From NCBI GenBank assembly GCA_040902105.1, contig JBBDXW010000015.1, forward strand, positions 1-64,000: 64,000 nt of DNA, given 5' to 3'. How positions within the stretch are numbered: position 1 is the first letter of the stretch; every line of letters begins with the position of its first letter. The notes under the pieces are model-generated. The model searched no databases. It saw nothing but the letters and a program-made list of their open reading frames with translations, and had not been told where the DNA came from. Both the position numbers and the translations under genes were made by a program. Source of the stretch: IDS-8 sp040902105. GTDB taxonomy: Bacteria; Pseudomonadota; Gammaproteobacteria; Steroidobacterales; Woeseiaceae. Below, one piece after another: positions 1 through 8,433 of this stretch.

Positions 1-97
1 CTGGGGGGAGGGCTTTTCAGGATCGTCACAAACAGGGATGTTTGTGCGAAGCCCCCATGGATGGGTTTACGGCGTTCCTGGAAAGCCCTCCCCCCAG
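1..97. repeat. MITE-like inverted repeat at the left edge
   Basis: Bases 1-22 and 76-97 are inverted copies of one 22-base arm (beginning CTGGGGGGAGGGC) with a single mismatch. Inside lies a perfect 8-bp stem, CACAAACA (27-34) and TGTTTGTG (39-46), with loop GGGA. No coding sequence fits. Long terminal inverted repeats around about 50 bp with its own hairpin suggest a non-autonomous element or a folded RNA or terminator-like repeat. It abuts the window edge, so the arm may extend further left. It lies downstream of the minus-strand operon ending at 146. Confidence 0.6.
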
Positions 98-145
98 GCG
101 AGGCTCCGCCCGCGCCCACTGTCGATCGTTCATGAATAATGCAGG

Positions 146-1630
146 CTAGAGTCCCTGGAGCGTGCGCAGCAAGACCGGCTTCACCGGCGCCTGAGCGTGG
201 AAAGTGCCCACTTCGGCCGCAGTGAGCCCGCGCTCGCGGGCAACCATACCGGCCACGTTATGGGCGCAGAATCGTCCCTGGCACATTCCCATGCCCGCAC
301 GCGTCAGCAATTTGGCGGCATCGGCGGATGCGACGTGAGGATTTTCCAGCAACTGCTGTCGTACTTCGCCGAAGGAGAGCGACTCACAGCGGCAAAGAAG
401 GGTCTCCGCCGTGGTCGTCTGTTCGAGCAGGCGTTGCGGCGGGCAGGACAGGACGTTGAGCGCTTTGGCAAAAGAGAGGAGCCGGGACAATCGCCGGCGG
501 GAAGACCTGGCCAGTCGCTCCGCAGCGCGAGTGTCTATGCGACCCAATGCGCGCAAGATGCCAATGGCCGCGATATGCCCCTTTTCCACTGCGGCATCTG
601 CGCCGGCAAGCCCCGTGATTTCACCGGCGACGAACAGCTTCGCGACGCTCGACTCGAACCAGCGGTCGTGCTCGACGAGCCAACCGCCTTCGTTTTCCTT
701 GAATGCGACGTGGGCGCCTGCCTGGCGGGCGAGTTCGGAGGAGGCCAGGAAGCCGTGGCAGGTGCCGATGCGGTCACAGTGAATGACCCGGGATCGATCG
801 CGATCGATGCGTCCGTCGGGCATCAAGGGAGCGATCCTCGCCTGTTCCACGGTGTGCTCGCCTTCGGCCTCGACTATGGTGGTTTCAAACAGGACCGGCA
901 CGCCGGCGCGTTTCAGGCGCGTGAGGATCTTCGCGGTTGCCATCAACTGGCGCCCGTGCTGCGCCATGACCACGGGAGCTTTGAGCACATCGAACGCTTG
1001 CCGCAACGACTGTGTGAAGGCCACCGCCGCTACGTCTGCGCCGGCCGACAGCAACTGATCGGCGACGATGAGCTGCAACGGATGATGGCCGATCAGCAGA
1101 AACCGCTTGCCGGGCACGAGCTGCTGACTCTTGACGAAGCCCTGTATCGCCCCGGCGCCCATCACGCCAGGCAGCGTCCAGCCCGGAAACGGCAGGGGGC
1201 GTTCGTAACATCCGGGCGCGAGCAACACGACTTTCGCGCGCAGCACTTCGCATCTGCCTTGCCGTTGCAGCCAGACCTCGTGGCCCGCGCTCTCGCCGGC
1301 GGAAGTTCCGTAGGGCGAGGCTTCCATGATGCCAACCACGGTCGTGCCGAGGCTCCAGCTCATTTCATCGCTGCCATCCAGCGAATAAAGCAGCGCTTTG
1401 ACGCGGTCGTAGAGTTTCGCCGGCAGCCAGTTCTGCACACGAAAGTCCTGCGGCGGCTGACGAAGGATCTGCCCGCCGGGCCGGTGTTGCTCGTCGACGA
1501 CGACCACGCCGAGGTCGTAACGCCGCAGGACATCGGCTGCGGAGAGTCCCGCCGGGCCGGCGCCGATGATCGCGACGTCGAAGGAAGCGGCTCCGTCACG
1601 CAGAGGCCGATGCGCATGCAGATCGCTCAA
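146..1630 (-). CDS. FAD-dependent oxidoreductase subunit with BFD-like [2Fe-2S] domain (HcnB / opine oxidase A-like)
   Basis: This 494-residue flavoprotein resembles the alpha subunits of heteromeric amino-acid dehydrogenases (HcnB, opine oxidase subunit A, D-hydroxyproline dehydrogenase). The N-terminus carries the dinucleotide-binding motif GAGPAG at residues 23-28. The C-terminus has a BFD-like iron-sulfur domain with cysteines at 413 and 415 (CRC) and 450 and 455 (CQGRFC). The start overlaps the stop of the upstream [2Fe-2S] gene by 4 bp, so the two are translationally coupled. No signal peptide is seen, so it should be cytoplasmic. With its two upstream partners it would oxidise an amino acid, imino acid or secondary amine. 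The substrate cannot be told from sequence. Confidence 0.9.
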   Translation of the reverse strand: MSDLHAHRPLRDGAASFDVAIIGAGPAGLSAADVLRRYDLGVVVVDEQHRPGGQILRQPPQDFRVQNWLPAKLYDRVKALLYSLDGSDEMSWSLGTTVVGIMEASPYGTSAGESAGHEVWLQRQGRCEVLRAKVVLLAPGCYERPLPFPGWTLPGVMGAGAIQGFVKSQQLVPGKRFLLIGHHPLQLIVADQLLSAGADVAAVAFTQSLRQAFDVLKAPVVMAQHGRQLMATAKILTRLKRAGVPVLFETTIVEAEGEHTVEQARIAPLMPDGRIDRDRSRVIHCDRIGTCHGFLASSELARQAGAHVAFKENEGGWLVEHDRWFESSVAKLFVAGEITGLAGADAAVEKGHIAAIGILRALGRIDTRAAERLARSSRRRLSRLLSFAKALNVLSCPPQRLLEQTTTAETLLCRCESLSFGEVRQQLLENPHVASADAAKLLTRAGMGMCQGRFCAHNVAGMVARERGLTAAEVGTFHAQAPVKPVLLRTLQGL

Positions 1631-1956
1631 CGGTTCTGCCCTGGTTTATCGCGTATCGGGACCGGAACACGAATCCGCAGCCCGGCGCGGACGAGTGTCA
1701 GGCAAGCCCGCACCCGGCCTGCGGCGCCCGGCGGTGCATCCGCTTCCTCTACCTCGACCATGCAATCGAAACAGACGCCCATATTGCAGAACGGCCCGCG
1801 GTAGCGGCCCGACGAATCTCGGGACATGATGATCGTGCCTGCGGCCATCAGCGCGGCAGCGACGGATTCGCCCTCATAGGCAATCACCGTCTCCCCGTTC
1901 ACCGATATGTCGACCGGCTGCGGCCTCGACACGTTCTCTGAAATGCGCCGGCTCAT
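1627..1956 (-). CDS. small [2Fe-2S]-binding subunit (HcnA-like)
   Basis: This 109-residue protein matches the small ferredoxin-like subunit of HcnABC-type and opine oxidase-type dehydrogenases. Cysteines at 57, 62, 65 and 85 give the C-x4-C-x2-C...C pattern that holds a plant-type [2Fe-2S] cluster. It begins 4 nt after the stop of the DAO-type flavoprotein and overlaps the next gene by 4 bp, so the three subunits form one tight operon. It probably passes electrons between the two flavoproteins or on to the respiratory chain. Length and cysteine spacing are typical, and no signal peptide is seen. Confidence 0.9.
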   Translation of the reverse strand: MSRRISENVSRPQPVDISVNGETVIAYEGESVAAALMAAGTIIMSRDSSGRYRGPFCNMGVCFDCMVEVEEADAPPGAAGRVRACLTLVRAGLRIRVPVPIRDKPGQNR

Positions 1957-1960
1957 GCGA

Positions 1961-3163
1961 TCAGACCGACGCCATGAAGTTGTTTACGTGGCTGAAGCGC
2001 GCGGGGCTGTAGAGTTCAATGGATTGCGAAGTGCGGCCGGCGACGATCAGCTCGCTGATCAGCCGCGCATAGGTCGGGCCGTGCGTGAAAGCGGCACCGC
2101 CGCCGGCAACGAAGAAGCCTGGCGCTTCCGGCACCTCGCCGAGCAGCGGCATCTGATCGCTGGTGACGCCCGTCGTGCCGGTCCAGGTCCTGATCAGGTG
2201 ACGGTCGCGCAGGGCAGGCACCAGTCGGCTCGCGATGGCGAGATTGGCGACGACATTCTGCAGCACCGGTCGCGGCCGCCGGCGCGTGTCCATCCCTGTG
2301 TCGCCTGTCGGAAACCTGGCGGGCCAGCCGCCGCCGATGAGCACATTGCCGGCGGACACCTGTTTGACGGTCAGCCGTTCGCTGGTGTGTTGCACCAGGT
2401 GAGGAATCAATGGCGCGCTGCGCTCGAGGACATTCATCGATAGCGGCACGGCAAACATCGGCAAATGCAGATGCGCCATCGCAGCGACTTCCGCAGCCCA
2501 GGCGCCGGCGGCATTCAGGACGGCGCGGCAGGCCACTTCCTCCATCCTGCGGCTGTCGGCGATTGACTGAAACTGAACGCGCCATTCGGCACCGTCGCGA
2601 AGAAGAGCCGATACCCGGGTCAGCCCGCGCAGCTCGGTGCCGGACGACTGAGCCATGCGCGCGAACGCCGGCGCAACCAGGCGGGGATTCGCGTGGCCTT
2701 CGTGCGGACAGTAGCCTGCTGCGACAACCGTGTCGGAAAGGTACGGCGCCATCCGGCGCACTTCCGTCGCGGAAACGAGTTTCGTCGGCAGGTCATATCG
2801 CTCCTGCAAGGCCTGCCTTTTCTCCAGAATGGCGACATCCGCCTGTGTTTCAGCCAGTATCAGGCCGCCGCCCATCTCGAGCTCGAGGTCTGCCTGCAAT
2901 TCCTCCTCCAGCCCGGACCAGTCTTCGATGGCGACGAGACTGAGCGGGATGATCTGGGCAAACTGGACCGCCTGGTCTTCACCGTATCGGATCAGGCGGT
3001 ATTCGAGCTGGAAATGCAGCGAGCCGGCGTTGCGGCCGGAGGCTTCGCGATTGACGTCGCCTTGTTCGAGCAACAGCACGGTCGCACCGGCTTTCGACAG
3101 GTAATACGCTGCCGCACAGCCGACCAGGCCGCCTCCCACGACTGCTACGTCAAAACGCTTCAT
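1961..3163 (-). CDS. DAO-family FAD-dependent oxidoreductase (catalytic subunit, HcnC-like)
   Basis: This 400-residue protein belongs to the D-amino-acid oxidase fold family. It opens with the Rossmann motif GGGLVG at residues 10-15, followed by the E-A-S-G-R-N-A-G stretch typical of glycine/sarcosine/D-amino-acid dehydrogenases. In three-component enzymes of this kind the subunit binds and oxidises the substrate C-N bond. It is the first gene of the three dehydrogenase genes. A 63-bp gap separates it from the alpha/beta hydrolase upstream on the same strand, so it may be co-transcribed with that hydrolase and the amidohydrolase before it. HCN synthesis, opine, sarcosine and D-hydroxyproline oxidation are all possible; I do not choose. 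Confidence 0.9.
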   Translation of the reverse strand: MKRFDVAVVGGGLVGCAAAYYLSKAGATVLLLEQGDVNREASGRNAGSLHFQLEYRLIRYGEDQAVQFAQIIPLSLVAIEDWSGLEEELQADLELEMGGGLILAETQADVAILEKRQALQERYDLPTKLVSATEVRRMAPYLSDTVVAAGYCPHEGHANPRLVAPAFARMAQSSGTELRGLTRVSALLRDGAEWRVQFQSIADSRRMEEVACRAVLNAAGAWAAEVAAMAHLHLPMFAVPLSMNVLERSAPLIPHLVQHTSERLTVKQVSAGNVLIGGGWPARFPTGDTGMDTRRRPRPVLQNVVANLAIASRLVPALRDRHLIRTWTGTTGVTSDQMPLLGEVPEAPGFFVAGGGAAFTHGPTYARLISELIVAGRTSQSIELYSPARFSHVNNFMASV

Positions 3164-3226
3164 GACTGTGGTCGGGGAAATTCCTCTACCGCGGCGCGAC
3201 CCGGCGCCCTGCCTTTATTTCGAGAT

Positions 3227-4201
3227 TCAGCGCTGCGCGGACGACGCCGCGGCCGCCGCATCGCCCGCTATCATGGCCAGTGTCATCTGGAAGAGGGGAC
3301 TGTCCGCATCCGCCAGCGACAACACGGTATCCTTGTGATCCTCACCCTCAAGGACGAGCAGTTCTGCATTCACGCCGCGCTCGTCGAGCTTCGCCACCAG
3401 CTGACGCGACGACTGCATGAACCGCTCCTCGACAGAACCCAGAGCGACCAACACGGCTGGGGCGGCATCGTTGATGTGCAGGAGCGGGCTTGCTTCGTTC
3501 TGCAGCTCCGGCGTCGGCGCATAGGCGTTCGCCTCGCCCGGCCTGCCCGAGACACGCAGGTCGTAAGGACCGCTTACCGGCACAATGCCGCGCAGTGCTG
3601 CTGCAGGCATGCCCATGTCTTCCATCCAGGAACGGTCGACGCCGACGTCGGCCGCGAGTATCGCGCCCGCCGAGTGGCCACCCACGTAGATCGCGTTTGG
3701 CTCGCCTGCGTAGTCGGCGACGTGGCGATGCAGCCATTGAATTGCGTTCTTCACATCCTGCGTTTGTGCCGGATAATGATGACCGCCGGCAGTCAGACGA
3801 TAGCTGGCAACTGCCGTGATGATGTCATGTTGCGCGAACAGCTCGGCAACAAAACCGTATTGCGCCCGGTCGCCTTCCCGAAATCCGCCGCCGTGGAGAA
3901 ACAGGAAGACCGGTGCCCCCGCAGGCTTCGCTTCAGGAAGATAAAGATCGAGCCGCTGCTTCGGATCGTCGCCGTAAGGCAGGTCGAGGTGATGCGGCAG
4001 CTTTGCCCTGGTCTGTGCCGTTTTCTGTTCCGCCCGCGCGTAAAACGCCGCCCAGTCGATCTCGAATTCGTCGGGATGCATCACGGTGTAATATTTCGAT
4101 GCGTCCTGGGCCATTGCCACGTTCAATTGTGCGCAACCGAATATGCCGACGAGAATAATCATGATGATACCGGATGCGGGATGGAGCTGCGGTTTGATCA
4201 T
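3227..4201 (-). CDS. exported alpha/beta hydrolase (BD-FAE / kynurenine formamidase-like), copy A
   Basis: This 324-residue alpha/beta hydrolase has the oxyanion motif HGGGF and the nucleophile elbow GGHSAGA. The start at 4201 is chosen because AGGAG stands 5 bases upstream; an in-frame codon at 4243 has no comparable site. The N-terminus is a Sec signal ending near AMAQ; the sequence IFGC within it is only a poor lipobox. The mature start (DASKYYTVMHPDEFEIDW) is nearly identical to that of the gene at 16184, so the two are paralogues. Where the usual acid Asp is expected, both copies read GSVEE, so Glu may serve as the acid residue (inference). It follows the amidohydrolase at 4323 after 121 bp. 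Confidence 0.88.
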   Translation of the reverse strand: MIKPQLHPASGIIMIILVGIFGCAQLNVAMAQDASKYYTVMHPDEFEIDWAAFYARAEQKTAQTRAKLPHHLDLPYGDDPKQRLDLYLPEAKPAGAPVFLFLHGGGFREGDRAQYGFVAELFAQHDIITAVASYRLTAGGHHYPAQTQDVKNAIQWLHRHVADYAGEPNAIYVGGHSAGAILAADVGVDRSWMEDMGMPAAALRGIVPVSGPYDLRVSGRPGEANAYAPTPELQNEASPLLHINDAAPAVLVALGSVEERFMQSSRQLVAKLDERGVNAELLVLEGEDHKDTVLSLADADSPLFQMTLAMIAGDAAAAASSAQR

Positions 4202-4322
4202 ACGGACTCCTGAGTCAGGCAAAGCAAAGTCTGGCGCAACCATAGTAGAGGCGGCACCACACCAAGGAAAGTCTCGATCTTCTTCCTCGACAAGTCAGAG
4301 TTCTACCCCGACTGAGCAGGGG

Positions 4323-5735
4323 TCACTCGCGAACGGCCGACCTGTCGACGGGGTACAGCTTTCCGTCCTTGATCACCATGACGATTTTGTGCTGCAGCAG
4401 CGTAATATCCTGCAGGGGATCGCCATCGACGATGATCATGTCGGCGAACTTGCCCTTGGTCACGGTGCCGAGTTCGCGTTCGACGCCCTGCATCTGGGCC
4501 GGTCTCAAGGTTGCGCTCTGGATGGTCTCCATCGGCGTCAGGCCGGCCTCGTGCAGATTCTGCATTTCCTTGGTCAGTGGGCTGTGAAAATTGAACGGCG
4601 CTCCGGCGTCGGTGCCGGCCACCAGTTGTTCACGTCCGCCCGCCTCGATGAACTGCTTCAGTTTCCGCTTCGCCGCCTTGATTCGTTCCGGGGCACCCAC
4701 GCCCCAGGCCACGGAAGACGGGTTTTCCCAGGAACGGCGAAGATGTTCGTCAATATCCGCAGGATATTGTTCTGCGAATTTTGGATGGTCGAGGATCTCG
4801 GGGAAACTCGACATGCGGACGTAGGCGTTCCGTACCTCGATGGTCGGGACGATGTACGGGCCGCGCAGGATGTTGGCGCTCGGCCCCGTTGCGGTGGGCC
4901 GCACGCCCCGGACCATGAGCCGGATGTCTTCGTCGCTGTAATCGGATAATGCGTCGGCGGTAAAGACGTGATGGAGCCGGTCGACGCCCGCTTCAATGGC
5001 CGTTTTGTAGGCGTTGATGTGCCGGACGTCCGCATCCACCCCGAGACCCGCCTCGTGCGCGGTGCTTGTGACGCCTTCCAGGACCTCCTTGTCCCAGAAT
5101 CCGTAAACCTTGACCTGGTCGACCCCGAGCGCAATCACCTTTAGCGTTGCACGCCGCGCACTAGCCACGGAGTCGATAGGGTATTCATTGTCGCCCGCAG
5201 CTTTGCCCGGTGCGCTTTGCCGAAGAATCGGGCCCGCGATGAACAACCGTGGCCCAACCGCTGCGCCCGATTCAATCTCCTTCTTCAGTGCGAGTTGGGG
5301 TTCAGCCGGTCCACCGGTGTCGCGAAACGTCGTGATTCCCGACATCAGGCTGATTTTCGCCACCGCCGCCATGACCTCTGGCGCCCGGGAGCGGAAAGCG
5401 GTTGGAAAGCTTTCCGGGTCACCCTCGGCTACGTGAAAGAGATGGCCGTGGGATTCCCACAGTCCCGGAAGAACCGTCATGCCGTTGCTGTCGATGACTT
5501 CTGCGGTGGAGGGGATATTCACCATTCCAACCTGGCCCACCTCGACAATCCGGTTCTTGCTGACCAGGATCACCGCGTTCTGCACCGGCAGGCCTCCGTA
5601 GCCGTCGATGAGCTGGCCGCCAACGATGGCGAGATCGACGGTTGCGTTGGCGGGCGGATCTTCCTGTGCGACGCTGACTGCGGGCGCCAAACCGCCCAGA
5701 ATCAGCAGAACGGATGCCAGGGTATTGGGTTTCAT
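4323..5735 (-). CDS. exported amidohydrolase-family protein (imidazolonepropionase/prolidase-like)
   Basis: A 470-residue metal-dependent hydrolase with a Sec signal (cleavage near VAQED). The N-terminal composite beta domain contains LAIVGGQLIDG. The metal motif appears as ESHGHLF, where members of this family more often show HxH, and the C-terminal GTDAG supplies the active-site Asp. It ends with DPLQDITLLQHKIVMVIKDG, the usual urease-like closing strand. A collapsed relative of this gene lies at 15214. It is the promoter-proximal gene of a minus-strand run, shares the 180-bp upstream region with the divergent gene at 5916, and has a palindromic operator candidate 89 bp before its start. 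Likely a periplasmic amide or peptide hydrolase; substrate unknown. Confidence 0.9.
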   Translation of the reverse strand: MKPNTLASVLLILGGLAPAVSVAQEDPPANATVDLAIVGGQLIDGYGGLPVQNAVILVSKNRIVEVGQVGMVNIPSTAEVIDSNGMTVLPGLWESHGHLFHVAEGDPESFPTAFRSRAPEVMAAVAKISLMSGITTFRDTGGPAEPQLALKKEIESGAAVGPRLFIAGPILRQSAPGKAAGDNEYPIDSVASARRATLKVIALGVDQVKVYGFWDKEVLEGVTSTAHEAGLGVDADVRHINAYKTAIEAGVDRLHHVFTADALSDYSDEDIRLMVRGVRPTATGPSANILRGPYIVPTIEVRNAYVRMSSFPEILDHPKFAEQYPADIDEHLRRSWENPSSVAWGVGAPERIKAAKRKLKQFIEAGGREQLVAGTDAGAPFNFHSPLTKEMQNLHEAGLTPMETIQSATLRPAQMQGVERELGTVTKGKFADMIIVDGDPLQDITLLQHKIVMVIKDGKLYPVDRSAVRE

Positions 5736-5822
5736 CGGACTCTTTCCTCTTGTTCAATGCGCGCTGACGGTCCAGATTACCTCGGCCTGCCGTGTATTCA
5801 ATCACCGCTGTTGCATGACCTC

Positions 5823-5839
5823 ATTGCGCCTGGCGCAAT
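5823..5839. promoter_or_regulatory. palindromic operator candidate, site a
   Basis: ATTGCGCC-T-GGCGCAAT is a perfect 8-1-8 palindrome and fits TTGC-N7-GCAA (5824-5838). It lies between the divergent amidohydrolase (start 5735, 89 bp away) and MBL-fold hydrolase (start 5916, 78 bp away). Six related sites occur in front of other genes of this island. Confidence 0.6.
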
Positions 5840-5915
5840 AAACTCTTCCGGCCTTTGTCTTGAACCTGCGACCCGACGCGATAACCTGGATCTTTTAATC
5901 GTCGCCGATTCCGCC

Positions 5916-7016
5916 ATGACCTTCCCGAACCAGGCTCGCGCAAGTTTTCTTCCGGCATCGTTCGCACTCGCAGTCACGTTGGGCTGGTGCGGAGCGCTCG
6001 GCGCAGCGGCGCCGGAGGGTAAATTCGCCGAAGGCATGCACCTCTTGATCACAGGCTCCGGTTCAGCCATGCCGGATCCGGAGCGCGCGGGCGCGAGCGC
6101 CGTGGTCACCGTGGATGGAAAGATCCTGCTGTTCGATTGCGGGCGCGGGGTCATGGAGAACATGATCCGCGCCGGCATCAATCCGGTAAACGTGGACTAC
6201 GCCTTTCTCACGCATCACCATTTCGATCACATCGCGTCATACGACTATTTCATTTATTCCACGTGGATCGCGGGGCGCCAGGAAGTGCTGCCCGTATACG
6301 GGCCGCCGGGAACCGTGGAACTGCATGACGGTGCCGTTCACGGCATGCACGCGGCCGATTTCAAGTTCGTGCAATTCATCGTCGAGAACTGGCCGCCGGA
6401 TCAGGAAGTACGACCCAGAATGGAGCCGCCCTTCCAGGTGAAGGACGTGCGTGCCGGCGTGGTCCTGAAAACGAAGGATTTCACCGTCACCGCGGTCGAG
6501 ACGATTCACTATCCGTACCCCGATCACATGAGCCTGGCGTACCGCGTCGATTCCCGACATGGATCCATCGTCATCAGCGGCGATACCGGACCTTCGGAAG
6601 AAGTGGCTCACCTGGCGAAAAACGCGGATATCCTTCTGCACGAAGTGACCAAGCCTGATCCGGGCATGTTGTCCGGTGGAAAATTTGCGAGCAAGGAGTT
6701 CCAGGATCCGTCGCAAAAGCGCCCACAAACGGGGCACACCGCGCCCACCGAACTCGGCAAGCTGGCGACCGGGGCGGGGGTCAAGTTGCTGGTCGGATAT
6801 CACCTGAACCCGCTCACCGGATCGGATGCCATGATCGACATGATGAAGCTCTATACCGGGCAGGCGGCCGGTCAACACATCTGGTCCGAATTCATCCACG
6901 CGGTCAAGAATGAGTTCGATGGGCCGTTCGTGCTGGCCGAAGACGGAATGGTTTTTTCCGTCGGCCCAAAGAAGGAAGCGAAGGCGGACGCGAAGATAGA
7001 CCCGAACAAGGAATAG
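5916..7016 (+). CDS. exported metallo-beta-lactamase-fold hydrolase
   Basis: A 366-residue MBL-fold protein. The start at 5916 is chosen because it begins a Sec signal (hydrophobic stretch about 11-31, cleavage near GAAAPEG); the open frame runs further upstream but without signal or homologous sequence. The zinc motif HxHxDH is seen at residues 100-105 (H-H-H-F-D-H), and the second half carries ISGDTGPS and a late VGYHLNP stretch. It resembles arylsulfatase or RNase Z-like exported hydrolases; the true substrate is unknown. It is transcribed away from the amidohydrolase at 4323, with the palindrome at 5823-5839 between them. No downstream partner on the same strand. Confidence 0.88.
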   Translation: MTFPNQARASFLPASFALAVTLGWCGALGAAAPEGKFAEGMHLLITGSGSAMPDPERAGASAVVTVDGKILLFDCGRGVMENMIRAGINPVNVDYAFLTHHHFDHIASYDYFIYSTWIAGRQEVLPVYGPPGTVELHDGAVHGMHAADFKFVQFIVENWPPDQEVRPRMEPPFQVKDVRAGVVLKTKDFTVTAVETIHYPYPDHMSLAYRVDSRHGSIVISGDTGPSEEVAHLAKNADILLHEVTKPDPGMLSGGKFASKEFQDPSQKRPQTGHTAPTELGKLATGAGVKLLVGYHLNPLTGSDAMIDMMKLYTGQAAGQHIWSEFIHAVKNEFDGPFVLAEDGMVFSVGPKKEAKADAKIDPNKE

Positions 7017-7076
7017 GCTGATCCGAAGCAATGCATTGGTCGCCTGGACGTGGCGGGATTCGGCACGGTTTCATGG

Positions 7077-8381
7077 TCAGCCTGCATTGGATCGAATGGC
7101 GTACAGCATATCCCTGCGAATGAAGAGCAGGCCCAGAATGCTCAATGCGGACGTAACGGCAAGATAGTGTGCCGGCGCCAGCCGGATTCCGATGTCCAAC
7201 ATCCAGGTCACCATCACCGAAGACAGTCCGACAAACAACAAGGTGCTCAGGCTGTTGTTCACGGATAAACAGGTGCCTCGAACCTCAGCCGGAAAAAGCT
7301 GCGCTTTGAATGCGAGGTTGACGGCACAGAACGGGGCGCTCACGACGCCCAGCGTGGTCTGAACCAGCATGAGCGTTTCCATGCCAGGGGAAGAAACCAG
7401 TAGCACAAAACACGGGTAGGTGATGAGCATCGTCAAAGCTCCTGAAATGAGCATGGCGTTCTTGAAACCGACCCGGTCCGCGATGTGACCGCCAAGCGTG
7501 TTGGCAGCAATGGTAAGCAATGCGCTCACGGTGCCGGCGATGGTGACATCGGTGATGGTGAGCTTCAATTGCGAAGCGGCGTAGGCCGGCATGAAGAGGA
7601 AGACCACCAGCGCCGAACTGTTGTGCAGGATCCCGCTCAGGGTCGCGAGAACAACCCGGAACTTGTAGTTCCTGAGCGCGAACGCGATCGGGTTGCTCTT
7701 CTTCAGCTGTTCGCGCCTGGCCTGGTAGTCGGCGGTTTCCTCGCCGGAGCGCTGCAGCCATAAGCCCAGCAACCCGAAGGGTAGCGCCAGCAGAAATGGC
7801 ACGCGCCACACCCAGGTGCTGGCTTGCGCATCCGCTGCGCTAAGAATCACGGTGCCGCACAATATGGCGATCAGGAATGAACCCACCGAAGCGCTTTGTT
7901 TTGCGCTGACAAACAGTCCGCGATGGCGCTCCGACACGAGCTCGACGATGTACAGCGTGCCGGTGCCGGTCGCGCCCCCGGCAGCAAGACCGTGCAGCAT
8001 CCGCGCCAGTACCACGACGACCGATGCCGCAACGCCGACCGTTTCATAGGTGGGCAACAACCCGATGGTGCCGGTTGCCGTGCACATGACGATCACGATC
8101 ACAGTAACGGAGAGCTTGCGTCCCAGGCGATCCGCCAATGCGCCCATCAGCAATGCGCCAAACGGCCGTGTCAGATAACCTGCGGCGAAAGCGCTCATCG
8201 CGAGGAGCAGTGAACTGGCGCCGGAATTGGCGGCGAAGAACCTGGCGCCGATTACGACGGCGTAGACGGCGAATACCGTGGCGTCGTAGCCCTCGATGAC
8301 TGCTGCGACGATCGACAGGGCCAGCGAGCGCTTGACCCGTTTGGACATGGGAGGATGCGCGTCATGGGCCTCCAAGCCCAT
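7077..8381 (-). CDS. MFS transporter (metabolite:H+ symporter type)
   Basis: A 12-TM major facilitator. It carries the cytoplasmic loop motif GALADRLGRK after TM2, typical of MFS proteins, and the early E-G-Y-D segment seen in the metabolite:H+ symporter group (sugar acid, aromatic acid, osmolyte carriers). The start is uncertain: 8381 and 8348 are ATG codons and 8462 is a TTG that would overlap the TauD gene; none has a strong ribosome site, and 8381 or 8348 gives the normal short N-terminus. It is the last gene of a run TonB receptor - carboxypeptidase - dioxygenase - MFS, which suggests inner-membrane uptake of what the outer-membrane receptor brings in. Confidence 0.88.
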   Translation of the reverse strand: MGLEAHDAHPPMSKRVKRSLALSIVAAVIEGYDATVFAVYAVVIGARFFAANSGASSLLLAMSAFAAGYLTRPFGALLMGALADRLGRKLSVTVIVIVMCTATGTIGLLPTYETVGVAASVVVVLARMLHGLAAGGATGTGTLYIVELVSERHRGLFVSAKQSASVGSFLIAILCGTVILSAADAQASTWVWRVPFLLALPFGLLGLWLQRSGEETADYQARREQLKKSNPIAFALRNYKFRVVLATLSGILHNSSALVVFLFMPAYAASQLKLTITDVTIAGTVSALLTIAANTLGGHIADRVGFKNAMLISGALTMLITYPCFVLLVSSPGMETLMLVQTTLGVVSAPFCAVNLAFKAQLFPAEVRGTCLSVNNSLSTLLFVGLSSVMVTWMLDIGIRLAPAHYLAVTSALSILGLLFIRRDMLYAIRSNAG

Positions 8382-8433
8382 CAGACCGGCAATCGATAAT
8401 GGTTGCGCACGCCCGTCGCTGGCATGCGGACCC

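Noticed and set aside
197..1804. Long plus-strand reading frame opposite the flavoprotein genes
   Set aside because: It is the antisense of well-conserved flavoprotein sequence, shows no motif or ribosome site, and arises from high GC content. The same reasoning removed other long antisense frames, for example 2693-4213, 15812-16888, 26083-27222, 43257-44699 and 53007-54395.
146..3163. Calling the three-part dehydrogenase a hydrogen cyanide synthase (hcnABC)
   Set aside because: Subunit make-up fits equally well to opine oxidase and D-hydroxyproline dehydrogenase, and no context supports cyanogenesis.
5217..5915. An N-terminal extension of 233 residues on the MBL-fold hydrolase
   Set aside because: That stretch is antisense to the amidohydrolase gene and its promoter; the signal peptide begins at 5916.
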